A stretch of 25,798 nt of DNA from Actinomycetota bacterium (GTDB lineage: Bacteria > Actinomycetota > Actinomycetes > Nanopelagicales > Nanopelagicaceae): NCBI GenBank assembly GCA_009924185.1, contig RFSC01000003.1, forward strand, positions 1 to 25,798, read 5' to 3'. The notes beneath the pieces were generated by a model that was not told the origin of the DNA, searched no databases, and saw nothing but the letters and a program-made list of their open reading frames with translations. Shown in pieces: positions 1 to 7,073 of this stretch; within the stretch, counting starts at the first letter, position 1; the number at the start of each line of letters is the position of its first letter. Position numbers and translations under genes: made by a program.

Positions 1-714
1 TAGGGTGCCGATAGCTTCGCCACGAACCGCTCGGGCGATATTGCCCTTTTGCATTAAATTGAAGACCACGATTGGTAGTTTGTTTTCGCGACACAAGCTA
101 AATGCTGCAGCATCTGCCACGGCAAGAGATTTTGAAAGTACATCATCATAAGAAATGAATTCAAATTTGGTTGCGCTCTTGTCTTTACGTGGATCTGCTG
201 AGTAGACCCCATCTACTCCACTCTTTGCTAACAGCAACGCATCCGCGCCAATCTCTAGCGCACGTTGTGCAGCAACCGTATCGGTAGTAAAGAAAGGCAT
301 GCCAGCACCCGCACCGAAAATAACAACGCGACCTTTTTCCAAATGTCTGATCGAACGACGCGGAATATATGGCTCAGCGACCTGTCCCATTGTGATTGCA
401 GTTTGTACTCGGGTATCAATTCCCTCTTTTTCCAAGAAATCTTGTAGCGCTAAGCAGTTCATGACTGTACCGAGCATTCCCATATAGTCAGCACGGGCAC
501 GATCCATTCCGCGCTCTTGTAACTCAGCACCCCGGAAGTAATTTCCGCCGCCAACAACAATCGCTACTTGAACACCGCTTCTTACAACATCAGCTATTTG
601 TAGGGCGACATCATGAACGACATCTGGGTCAACGCCCACGCCTTTTTCGCCACCAAAAACCTCGCCAGAAAGTTTAAGGAGCACCCGCTGATAGCTCTTT
701 CGAACCTGTGTCAT
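1..714 (-). CDS. pyrH: UMP kinase (uridylate kinase), 3' end cut by the window edge
   Basis: Phosphorylates UMP to UDP with ATP in pyrimidine nucleotide synthesis; bacterial UMP kinases are hexamers of the amino-acid kinase fold. From the ATG at 714-712 I read 238 codons without a stop to base 1. The N-terminus has the phosphate-binding stretch VLLKLSGEVFGG, followed by IVVGGGNYFRG and a late AKSGVDGVYSADP stretch, all typical of PyrH. Family members are about 240 residues, so only a few C-terminal residues and the stop codon lie outside. A strong ribosome-binding site, AGAAAGGAG, sits just upstream of the ATG. It lies 51 bases downstream of tsf, in the common actinobacterial order rpsB-tsf-pyrH. 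The product is confident; completeness cannot be judged. Confidence 0.95.
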   Translation of the reverse strand, partial: MTQVRKSYQRVLLKLSGEVFGGEKGVGVDPDVVHDVALQIADVVRSGVQVAIVVGGGNYFRGAELQERGMDRARADYMGMLGTVMNCLALQDFLEKEGIDTRVQTAITMGQVAEPYIPRRSIRHLEKGRVVIFGAGAGMPFFTTDTVAAQRALEIGADALLLAKSGVDGVYSADPRKDKSATKFEFISYDDVLSKSLAVADAAAFSLCRENKLPIVVFNLMQKGNIARAVRGEAIGTL

Positions 715-765
715 GCGAGTGCTCCTTTCTAAACTGCGGTACTAGCTATTCATACTGCCTAAAGG

Positions 766-1593
766 TTACTGACCAACTCGGAAACGATAGAAGGCAGACA
801 CGGAGTTTCCAGCCTCGGAAAGTACCTGTTGGACTGTCTTCTTCTGATCCTTTGCGAAGGCCTGCTCAAGTAATGAGACCTCCTTCACGAATCCAGTTAC
901 CCGACCCTCGACAATCTTGGCGATCGCTGCATCAGGCTTACCTTCATTACGAGCGGTCTCCTCGGCAAGGCGACGCTCATTATCAATTACATCTGCTGGA
1001 ACCGCTTCACGGTTCAAGTACTGAGGTGCGAATGCGGCAATGTGTTGCGCAACATCCTTACCTACAACTTCATCAGCCTTTGAAAGAGCTACCAAAACAC
1101 CAACCTGTGGTGGAAGGTCTGGGCTGGTGCGGTGGAGATACAAAGCGCTAGCGGAACCATCGATTACCGCAATGCGACGTAGCTCTACCTTCTCGCCCAT
1201 TGTTGCATTTGCTTCATCGATTGCTTCTTGTACACCTTTGCCATTTGGAAGTTTGGAAGCGATGAAAGCTGCAAGATCCTTCTGCTTAGAAGCATAAAGG
1301 TGGGACAACAACTCATCTGCAACTGCTTGGAAGCGGTCGCCCTTAGCAACGAAATCTGTTTCGCAGTTAAGTTCGAGCATTACAGCGGTTGAACCCTCTG
1401 ATTTTGCAGCGATCAAACCATTTGAGGTGGCACGGCCTTCACGCTTGGTGACGCCCTTTAATCCCTTAACACGGATGATCTCAACTGCTTTATCAAAATC
1501 GCCATTGGCCTCATCGAGTGCTTTTTTGCAATCAACCATGCCAGCCGCAGTAGCTTCGCGGAGACGTTTTACATCTTCTGCTGTGTACGCCAC
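766..1593 (-). CDS. tsf: Elongation factor Ts
   Basis: Guanine-nucleotide exchange factor that regenerates EF-Tu-GTP during translation. The 275-residue product has the N-terminal UBA-like domain (about residues 1-55, beginning AYTAEDVKRLREATAAGM), then the EF-Tu contact motif as TDFVAKGD (79-86; TDFVARN is common elsewhere), and the usual two-part core. The start codon is GTG at 1593-1591, immediately after the TAA of rpsB with no spacer. Its Shine-Dalgarno GAAGGAG lies in the last codons of rpsB, which suggests translational coupling. Length and sequence are normal for an actinobacterial EF-Ts. Confidence 0.97.
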   Translation of the reverse strand: MAYTAEDVKRLREATAAGMVDCKKALDEANGDFDKAVEIIRVKGLKGVTKREGRATSNGLIAAKSEGSTAVMLELNCETDFVAKGDRFQAVADELLSHLYASKQKDLAAFIASKLPNGKGVQEAIDEANATMGEKVELRRIAVIDGSASALYLHRTSPDLPPQVGVLVALSKADEVVGKDVAQHIAAFAPQYLNREAVPADVIDNERRLAEETARNEGKPDAAIAKIVEGRVTGFVKEVSLLEQAFAKDQKKTVQQVLSEAGNSVSAFYRFRVGQ

Positions 1594-2430
1594 TTATGCA
1601 CCTGCTCCTTCAGATTTGTTTTCCTCAGCCTTTGCAGAATCTGCTCCAGCTAGAAGATCCTTCTCCCAATCCGCCAATGGTTCGCCTGCAGCAACGGTTT
1701 CTGCGCCAGCTTTTGCAGCCTCAGCAGCTTCCTTTGCAACTGTTGCAGAGCGAGCTTGTAGGCCAGCGGCGATGGCGTCTGCGATAACTCGAGTCAAAAG
1801 AGTTACAGAACGAATCGCATCATCGTTACCAGGAATCTTGAAATCAACTTCATCTGGATCGCAGTTGGTGTCAAGGATTGCAATAACTGGAATTCCCAAC
1901 TTGTGTGCCTCTGCTACTGCTAGGTGCTCTTTCTTGGTATCAACTACCCAGATTGCAGATGGAAGCTTTGTCATATTGCGAATTCCATCAAGGTTCTTGT
2001 GTAGCTTCTCGCGCTCACGGCGAAGTAGCAAAAGTTCTTTCTTTGTTAAAACCTGATCATTTGAAGCCTCGAGTGCCTCTAGCTCCTTTAGGCGCTGAAT
2101 GCGCTTGTAAACGGTTGGGAAGTTGGTGAGCATTCCGCCAAGCCAACGCTCTGTTACAAATGGCATACCAACTCGCGCAGCCTGAGATTGAATTGGCTCT
2201 TGCGCTTGCTTCTTTGTTCCAACAAAAAGAACATGTCCACCTTTTGCAACGGTGTCTTTAACAAAGTCATATGCCTTGTCGATTAGCGCAAGTGACTGTT
2301 GGATATCGATGATGTAGATGCCATTGCGCTCTGTGAAAATAAAGCGCTTCATCTTTGGGTTCCAGCGACGGGTCTGGTGTCCGAAGTGAACACCGCTGTC
2401 GAGGAGTTCTCGCATTGTTACAACCGCCAT
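1594..2430 (-). CDS. rpsB: 30S ribosomal protein S2
   Basis: Small-subunit ribosomal protein of the platform/head region. I place the start at ATG 2430-2428 (MAVVTMRELLDSGVHFGHQ), giving 278 residues, because this is the conserved S2 N-terminus and AAAGGAG lies about ten bases upstream. An in-frame TTG at 2463 would add 11 non-conserved residues. The motifs SGVHFGHQTRRWNPKM, NGIYIIDIQQ and the late IPVIAILDTNCDPD are characteristic. The C-terminus (about the last 40 residues) is an Ala/Glu-rich tail of the kind common in actinobacterial S2. First gene of the rpsB-tsf-pyrH run, with a roughly 200-base leader that contains stem-loops. Confidence 0.97.
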   Translation of the reverse strand: MAVVTMRELLDSGVHFGHQTRRWNPKMKRFIFTERNGIYIIDIQQSLALIDKAYDFVKDTVAKGGHVLFVGTKKQAQEPIQSQAARVGMPFVTERWLGGMLTNFPTVYKRIQRLKELEALEASNDQVLTKKELLLLRREREKLHKNLDGIRNMTKLPSAIWVVDTKKEHLAVAEAHKLGIPVIAILDTNCDPDEVDFKIPGNDDAIRSVTLLTRVIADAIAAGLQARSATVAKEAAEAAKAGAETVAAGEPLADWEKDLLAGADSAKAEENKSEGAGA

Positions 2431-2640
2431 GGCGGCACGCTCCTTTGTGCGAACCTTTTTCAAGTTCGCATCGGTTACTGAACTAGCGCTTTGCTAGCTC
2501 TCTAGCGTCTGAGCACCGACTAACTCTTTTAAGTTAGACCGAAATGGTTCCGCTTAAAACTGCCGCGTAAGCAGTTAAGAGGCAGACGCGTGAAGTCACA
2601 AAGTTTCTAACTCTGTGCGGGCGAAATCCTACCTGACCCA
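2431..2640 (-). promoter_or_regulatory. rpsB 5' leader with three consecutive stem-loops
   Basis: Upstream of rpsB, read on the minus strand, are three inverted repeats: AACTGC/GCAGTT (2558-2576), CTAACT/AGTTAG (2520-2537, perfect 6 bp), and GAGCTAGC/GCTAGTTC (2480-2500, 8 bp including one G-U). A TAGGAT sequence (2626-2631) could be a -10 element, but I see no good -35 at the usual distance. A long structured leader suits ribosomal-protein autoregulation, as known for S2 in other bacteria. I do not recognise this as a named leader family, so its role is inferred. Confidence 0.35.
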
Positions 2641-2711
2641 CAACCCCAGTTTTTCCACGGCCTGTGCCACTCTCCCCGCATAAAACGCTTGGGTTTGGCC
2701 AAATTCAGCCG

Positions 2712-2840
2712 GTGAAGATCGCCGCCCTTGCGACCTCTTTTGTTATTGGCTTTGTCACCGGCATCGCCTTCCTGCCTGCGCCAGATGACGAAGTGCCGAA
2801 GTTAAGACCGGAACAAATTCGTAGAGCTGACAATCAATAA
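2712..2840 (+). CDS. Small hypothetical protein with a hydrophobic N-terminus (42 aa)
   Basis: A GTG-initiated plus-strand frame of 42 codons begins MKIAALATSFVIGFVTGIAF and continues with a charged, Pro-containing tail ending RRADNQ. A Lys followed by a long hydrophobic stretch and then a soluble tail resembles a single-pass membrane peptide or an uncleaved signal sequence. No Shine-Dalgarno precedes the GTG. It lies between the rpsB leader and the 3' end of xerC, converging on xerC with 5 bases between stops. Many actinobacteria carry a secreted M23-type peptidase gene divergent from rpsB, so this could be an unrelated small gene, a remnant, or chance. I do not recognise a family. Confidence 0.4.
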   Translation: MKIAALATSFVIGFVTGIAFLPAPDDEVPKLRPEQIRRADNQ

Positions 2841-2864
2841 AATTCTTAGGCCCTGGGATGGGCC
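2838..2864 (-). terminator. Weak candidate terminator at the xerC 3' end
   Basis: On the minus strand the last xerC codons form GGCCC-ATCCCA-GGGCC (2849-2864). The stop codon and a short T-rich tract (AATTTTATT, 2837-2845) follow. The stem is only 5 bp and the T-run is interrupted, so termination efficiency is doubtful. No better terminator is visible before the rpsB leader. Confidence 0.3.
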
Positions 2865-3757
2865 TGCTCGTAGGCTTTCTTAATTCGATCCTGAGTGACA
2901 TGTGTATAGATCTGTGTGGTTGCTAATGAGGAGTGTCCAAGAATCTCCTGCACAGTTCTTAAGTCAGCACCACCTTCTAGGAGATGGGTGGCTGCACTAT
3001 GGCGCAAAGCATGTGGGCCAAGTTTCCTGTTGTTGCCGAGAGATTGAACCGCCTCGTAAACAATCTCACGTACTACTCGCTGATCAATTCGCTTTCCTCT
3101 GGAGCCAATAAACAAGGCGTTATCGGAGTTCTCATTTTGTAATGCGACACGACCCTCTTTAAGCCATTTATTTATGGCATTTAGAGCTGGGGTTCCAATT
3201 GGAACTACTCTCTCTTTATCTCCCTTACCTATGACTCTCAAAGTATTTCTATTCTGGTCAACATCGCCAACATCTAATCCCACCAACTCAGAGACGCGAA
3301 TTCCTGAACCATAAAGAGTCTCCACTATTGCCCAATCCCTTAAAGATTGAGGAGTTCCCTCTTCATTGGCGCGAAAAAGCAAAGACTCTAAAGCTGATGC
3401 TGCGCTTTCAATATCAAGAATCTCTGGAAGATTGCGCTCTGGTTTTGGTGCAACCAAATCTTTTCCGATATCTCTCGGCAGCCAACCGTTTCGCGAACCC
3501 CAGTAGGTAAAGGCGCGGATCGATACCACTCTACGGGTTATTGAGGAACGGGCGGCACCCTTAATCTGGAGATTGGCTAACCAAGAACGGAGATGATTAA
3601 TCTCCAGTTGCGAGAACTCCGTGACCCCAAGTTGATTTACAAAGATTAGTAATGACTCAAGATCAGCTAGGTAGGCACGGATTGAGTTTTCAGAAAGATT
3701 ACGCTCGGTAATCAAGTGTGAGCGATAAGCCTCTGCAAGGGCTAAATCCAAAGCCAT
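2846..3757 (-). CDS. xerC: Site-specific tyrosine recombinase XerC
   Basis: Tyrosine recombinase that resolves chromosome dimers at dif, normally together with XerD. The 303-residue protein has the N-terminal SAM-like core-binding domain (about 5-90) and the catalytic domain (about 110-295). The full catalytic set is visible: Arg154 (GSGIRVSEL), Lys178 (VIGKGDKE), His249 and Arg252 (GPHALRH), His275 (LGHSS) and nucleophile Tyr284 (TQIYTHV). The position near rpsB matches the actinobacterial XerC locus, so I prefer XerC to XerD or an integrase; no attachment site or phage gene is nearby. The ATG at 3757 has no clear Shine-Dalgarno. A TACGCT sequence seven bases upstream could be a -10 element for a leaderless mRNA. 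Confidence 0.93.
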   Translation of the reverse strand: MALDLALAEAYRSHLITERNLSENSIRAYLADLESLLIFVNQLGVTEFSQLEINHLRSWLANLQIKGAARSSITRRVVSIRAFTYWGSRNGWLPRDIGKDLVAPKPERNLPEILDIESAASALESLLFRANEEGTPQSLRDWAIVETLYGSGIRVSELVGLDVGDVDQNRNTLRVIGKGDKERVVPIGTPALNAINKWLKEGRVALQNENSDNALFIGSRGKRIDQRVVREIVYEAVQSLGNNRKLGPHALRHSAATHLLEGGADLRTVQEILGHSSLATTQIYTHVTQDRIKKAYEQAHPRA

Positions 3758-3800
3758 AACAAAAAGCGTACTTGAGGTTATGACCTATCACTTATTAGAC

Positions 3801-3869
3801 ACAGCGTTGCTAATCCGCAACACTTTGGCCAAGATAACGCTGTCAGCGCCAAGTGGGTTACTTGCCCAC
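3801..3869. promoter_or_regulatory. Inverted-repeat cluster between two divergent genes
   Basis: The 128-base gap between divergent xerC and the small plus-strand gene holds several overlapping inverted repeats. They are ACAGCGTT (3801-3808) with AACGCTGT (3836-3843), a perfect 8-bp pair; nested GTTGC/GCAAC (3806-3810, 3817-3821); the palindrome TTGGCCAA (3825-3832); and CAAGT/ACTTG (3850-3854, 3860-3864), overlapping GTGGG/CCCAC. The arrangement could be an operator or a cruciform/RNA structure. No binding protein is identified. Confidence 0.35.
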
Positions 3870-3885
3870 CCTATAGAGGAGGGGT

Positions 3886-4122
3886 ATGCGTATTGTTCTG
3901 GTAATCAATGATTACTGCTTAACCCCAATTCTCTCAAACACCGATAATGAAATAAAGGTAACGATTGGCATTGGCCATAATTTTGATGAGATTCTCGATG
4001 TTGTCAGCGGAGCTTTATCAAATGAACAGATTAATCATTTGCATAGATTGTGGGCTGATGACAGCTTTCCACGAAACTTTCAGCGCATCGGCGATGAATT
4101 AATAATCACTTCCCGAGAATAA
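3886..4122 (+). CDS. Hypothetical protein, 78 aa
   Basis: A plus-strand frame starts at ATG 3886 just after a strong purine-rich ribosome-binding site (GAGGAGGGGT) and encodes MRIVLVINDYCLTPIL and onward, ending IITSRE. It is a small, mildly acidic soluble-looking protein with alternating strand- and helix-like segments, no signal peptide and no membrane segment. I recognise no family. It is divergent from xerC and converges on the helix-turn-helix gene with one base between stop codons. The good ribosome-binding site and full occupancy of the space between two minus-strand genes argue that it is real. Its first part is AT-rich compared with the neighbours. Confidence 0.55.
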   Translation: MRIVLVINDYCLTPILSNTDNEIKVTIGIGHNFDEILDVVSGALSNEQINHLHRLWADDSFPRNFQRIGDELIITSRE

Positions 4123-4123
4123 A

Positions 4124-4384
4124 TCAGCGCTTTCTATCTATTGCTCCTAAAGCGATAAGTAGAGTCTCAGGAGAAACCTCTAGCGCTTTGCAAAGTGGAG
4201 CAATCACATCGATGCCAGGAACTCGCTCCTGTCTAAAGTATCTTGATAATGAGCCACGATCGATTCCAGTTTTTTGATGTAGCTCTTCTAGGCCGCTGAT
4301 TCCCAAATGTGACATCTGCGCCTTCAGCCATTCCGCACTTTCAGCAGGGCTGTATCGATAACCTCTTTTGACCGCAGTCTTCAT
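4124..4384 (-). CDS. Small XRE-type helix-turn-helix DNA-binding protein
   Basis: This 86-residue protein carries a Cro/C1-like helix-turn-helix over about residues 30-80. The helix GLEELHQKTGIDRGSLSRYF is followed by RQERVPGIDVIAPLCKALEVSPETLL, the usual five-helix pattern. The basic N-terminus (MKTAVKRGYRYS) precedes an extra helix. Nothing else is attached, so it is a stand-alone DNA-binding unit. It begins 14 bases after cimA on the same strand, and its AGGAG ribosome-binding site overlaps the end of cimA, so it is probably the last gene of the branched-chain operon. A regulatory role in the operon or at the nearby inverted repeats is inference. It could also be the antitoxin-like half of a pair, but the neighbouring small gene is convergent rather than co-transcribed. 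Confidence 0.8.
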   Translation of the reverse strand: MKTAVKRGYRYSPAESAEWLKAQMSHLGISGLEELHQKTGIDRGSLSRYFRQERVPGIDVIAPLCKALEVSPETLLIALGAIDRKR

Positions 4385-4398
4385 TGCTAATCGAACTC

Positions 4399-5988
4399 CT
4401 ACTCAGGTGATTGACCTAGCCTTAACAGACCATAAGTTAATGCATCCTCTAATGCCATCGCGGAGGCTGCGATAACATTTTCATGAACGCCAATTGTGCT
4501 CCACTCACCATTTCCATCGCTGGTTTCCACCAAAACTCGGGTTACGGCGCCGGTGCCAAGTCGACCTTCAAGAATTCGCACTTTGTAATCGGTCAGCTCA
4601 AGCTGCTGTAGCTCCGGATATAGTTTTTCTAGACCATTTCGCAAAGCATTATCAATTGCGTTAACTGGTCCATTTCCGACTCCTTGGGACTCAATCTTTT
4701 GACCCTTAGCCAGAAGCTTTACCGTTGCACGAGAGGTTACGGATTTATCCTGAGTTTGATCGACCGTAGTTTCCCAGCTCTCTAATTTAAAAAATGTAGG
4801 ACGTCGACCATCTAACTCTTCACGCAATAGCAGTTCAAAGGAGGCATCCGCTGCTTCGAAGGTATACCCCTTAGCTTCAAGAGTTTTTACCCGCTCGACA
4901 ACCCGGCTAACAACCTCTTTTTCTCTACTCAAATCAATGCCAAGCTCCTGAGATTTCAGTTCGATAGAAGCTCTGCCGGCCATTTCTGAAACCAGCATTC
5001 TCATGTCATTTCCAACGCTCTCCGGATCCTCATGCTGATAAAGCGCGGGGTCGACCTTTATTGCAGATGCGTGCAAGCCAGCTTTGTGAGCAAAAGCGGA
5101 CACTCCGACATAAGGCTGTCTGGCGCTCGGTGACACATTTGTTACCTCAGCAACTGCGTGAGAGATGCGAAACGCCTCTTCTAATGCACCTGCTGGAAGA
5201 ACCTGCTGTTTCTTCTTTAATTGTAAATTCGCAATTATCGAGACTAGGTCAGCGTTACCAGTTCTTTCACCATATCCATTTAAAGTTCCTTGAACATGGG
5301 TAGCACCAGCCGCAACCGCAGCCAGTGAGTTTGCAATCGCACATCCAGTGTCATTGTGACAGTGAATTCCTAGACGGGCTGAGCTTTTTGTCAACACTTC
5401 ATGTACTACATTGGAGAGTTCATCGGGCAACATCCCGCCATTGGTGTCACACAAAGCAATTACATCTGCACCGGCTTCGGCGGCAACCCGTACAACCTCA
5501 AGTGCGTAGGCTGAATTAGAGCGATAGCCATCAAAAAAGTGTTCGGCATCCAAGAAAACCCTCTGACCACCAGCTCGTAAAAACTCAATAGAGTCGCGAA
5601 TCATCGCTAAGTTCTCATCAAGATGGGTTTTGAGCGCCAAATCAACATGACGATCATGTGACTTTGCGACCAAAGTAACCACAGGTGCGCCTGAATCCTG
5701 CAAAGCGCGAAGCAGTGCATCATCAGCAGCTTTCACATTAGGTCTACGGGTAGCTCCAAACGCTACAAAGGTGGCGTTTTTCAACTTCAATTCCGTTTGA
5801 GCCAACTTAAAAAACTCAGTGTCTTTGGGGTTCGCTCCAGGCCAACCACCTTCAATGAAGCCCACGCCTAAATCATCTAGATGTCTAGCGATAGTTAACT
5901 TGTCATGAACCGAAAGGTTTAACCCCTCTTGTTGTGCTCCATCACGCAAAGTTGTGTCATAGATATGGAATGCATCAGAAACCGTCAT
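4399..5988 (-). CDS. cimA: (R)-citramalate synthase
   Basis: Condenses pyruvate and acetyl-CoA to (R)-citramalate, the first step of the pyruvate route to 2-oxobutyrate and isoleucine. The 529-residue protein has an N-terminal HMGL-like TIM barrel with YDTTLRDGAQQEGLNLS (10-26), metal ligands Asp11 and His209/His211 (GIHCHNDTG) and GTLNGYGERTGN (234-245). A linker and the C-terminal LeuA-type allosteric dimer domain (about 400-520) follow. FIEGGWPGANPKD and NGYGERTGN point to CimA rather than 2-isopropylmalate synthase. The start at 5988 gives a 4-base ATGA overlap with ilvE and the N-terminus MTVSDAFHIYDTTL. An in-frame ATG at 6009 would add seven residues and overlap ilvE more. The C-terminal domain suggests isoleucine feedback. 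Confidence 0.92.
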   Translation of the reverse strand: MTVSDAFHIYDTTLRDGAQQEGLNLSVHDKLTIARHLDDLGVGFIEGGWPGANPKDTEFFKLAQTELKLKNATFVAFGATRRPNVKAADDALLRALQDSGAPVVTLVAKSHDRHVDLALKTHLDENLAMIRDSIEFLRAGGQRVFLDAEHFFDGYRSNSAYALEVVRVAAEAGADVIALCDTNGGMLPDELSNVVHEVLTKSSARLGIHCHNDTGCAIANSLAAVAAGATHVQGTLNGYGERTGNADLVSIIANLQLKKKQQVLPAGALEEAFRISHAVAEVTNVSPSARQPYVGVSAFAHKAGLHASAIKVDPALYQHEDPESVGNDMRMLVSEMAGRASIELKSQELGIDLSREKEVVSRVVERVKTLEAKGYTFEAADASFELLLREELDGRRPTFFKLESWETTVDQTQDKSVTSRATVKLLAKGQKIESQGVGNGPVNAIDNALRNGLEKLYPELQQLELTDYKVRILEGRLGTGAVTRVLVETSDGNGEWSTIGVHENVIAASAMALEDALTYGLLRLGQSPE

Positions 5989-7073
5989 TGAGAAACTTTC
6001 TTCATCCATCCATGTTTGTCAGCGATAGTTCCATGTTGAATTCCCAATAAGTGATTACGGATCTCCATAGTTATTTGACCAGGGTTTCCATCACCAGTTA
6101 CCCATGTTCCATGCACACTTTTCGCGGTTCCGACTGGAGCAATTACCGCTGCTGTGCCACAGGCAAATATCTCTGATATCTCTCCGCTGGCAACGCCATC
6201 GCGCCATTCATCAATTGAAATCATTCCTTCCTCAACTTTGTAGCCAAGATCTGAGGCGACAGAAAGGATTGAGTCTCTAGTAATTCCAGGTAGAAGAGTT
6301 CCAGTTAACTTAGGAGTGAAGATGGTGGCATCCTTGCCACGGCCCTTTACAAAGTAAAGGTTCATTCCGCCCATCTCTTCAACATAGCGGCGCTCCTGCG
6401 CATCAAGCCATACCACTTGATCACAGCCTTGAGCCGCTGCTTGCTGTTGTGCAAGTAGGGATGCTGCGTAGTTGCCTCCGCACTTCGCCTCTCCTGTTCC
6501 ACCAAGAGCAGCACGGACATACTCTGTTGAAATCCAAACCGTCACGGCTTTTGCAGCGTTGAAATATGCCGCTGCAGGTGTCGCAATTACTGCAAACAAA
6601 GCTTGATTTGAAGGACGCACACCCAATCCCACTTCAGTCGCAATCATGAATGGTCTGATGTACAACGATTCACCAACCCTCTTGGGAACCCAACCAGAAT
6701 CGATTTTAACTAGCGCGTCTACCGCGCTGACAAAATCATTAACCGGCAACTCTGGAAGAGTGATGCGAGCTGCACTTTTTGCAAATCTCAGAGCATTTGC
6801 TTCTGGACGGAACAAGGCGATTGAGCCATCTGGTTGTGAGTAAGCCTTCATTCCTTCAAAGATCTCTTGGCCGTAATGAAAAACCATTGCGGCTGGATCC
6901 AAACTAATTGGACCATATGCTTGAACATTCGCATCAGACCATCCTGCGCCTTGATTCCATTGCGCAGTAACCATGTGATCAGTGAAGTACTTGCCGAATC
7001 CGGGCTCTGCAACTCTCTTTTCCCGCTCTGCTGCTGGAACTGGATTGCTGTTTGGATTGATGTTTATCTTCAT
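5985..7073 (-). CDS. ilvE: Branched-chain amino acid aminotransferase
   Basis: PLP enzyme of fold type IV that catalyses the last step of valine, leucine and isoleucine synthesis with glutamate as amino donor. The 362-residue length fits the bacterial/eukaryotic BCAT group. Visible features are FHYGQEIFEGMKAY (65-78), Arg140 in YIRPFM, the PLP lysine Lys197 in GEAKCGGNYAAS, and EEMGGMNLYFV (232-242) with the glutamate that contacts the PLP ring nitrogen. It overlaps leuB by one base (TAATG) and cimA by four (ATGA), so translation is probably coupled. No anomaly seen. Confidence 0.95.
   Translation of the reverse strand: MKININPNSNPVPAAEREKRVAEPGFGKYFTDHMVTAQWNQGAGWSDANVQAYGPISLDPAAMVFHYGQEIFEGMKAYSQPDGSIALFRPEANALRFAKSAARITLPELPVNDFVSAVDALVKIDSGWVPKRVGESLYIRPFMIATEVGLGVRPSNQALFAVIATPAAAYFNAAKAVTVWISTEYVRAALGGTGEAKCGGNYAASLLAQQQAAAQGCDQVVWLDAQERRYVEEMGGMNLYFVKGRGKDATIFTPKLTGTLLPGITRDSILSVASDLGYKVEEGMISIDEWRDGVASGEISEIFACGTAAVIAPVGTAKSVHGTWVTGDGNPGQITMEIRNHLLGIQHGTIADKHGWMKKVSQ

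Noticed and set aside
2431..2463. Longer rpsB starting at TTG 2463
   Set aside because: The extra 11 residues are not part of S2, and a good ribosome-binding site and the conserved N-terminus favour ATG at 2430.
2846..3757. Phage or integrative-element integrase
   Set aside because: Position beside the rpsB locus and full XerC-like sequence, with no tRNA, attachment repeats or mobile genes nearby, point to the housekeeping recombinase.
3886..4384. Toxin-antitoxin pair formed by the 78-residue protein and the helix-turn-helix protein
   Set aside because: The genes are convergent rather than co-transcribed, and the 78-residue protein shows no recognisable toxin motif.
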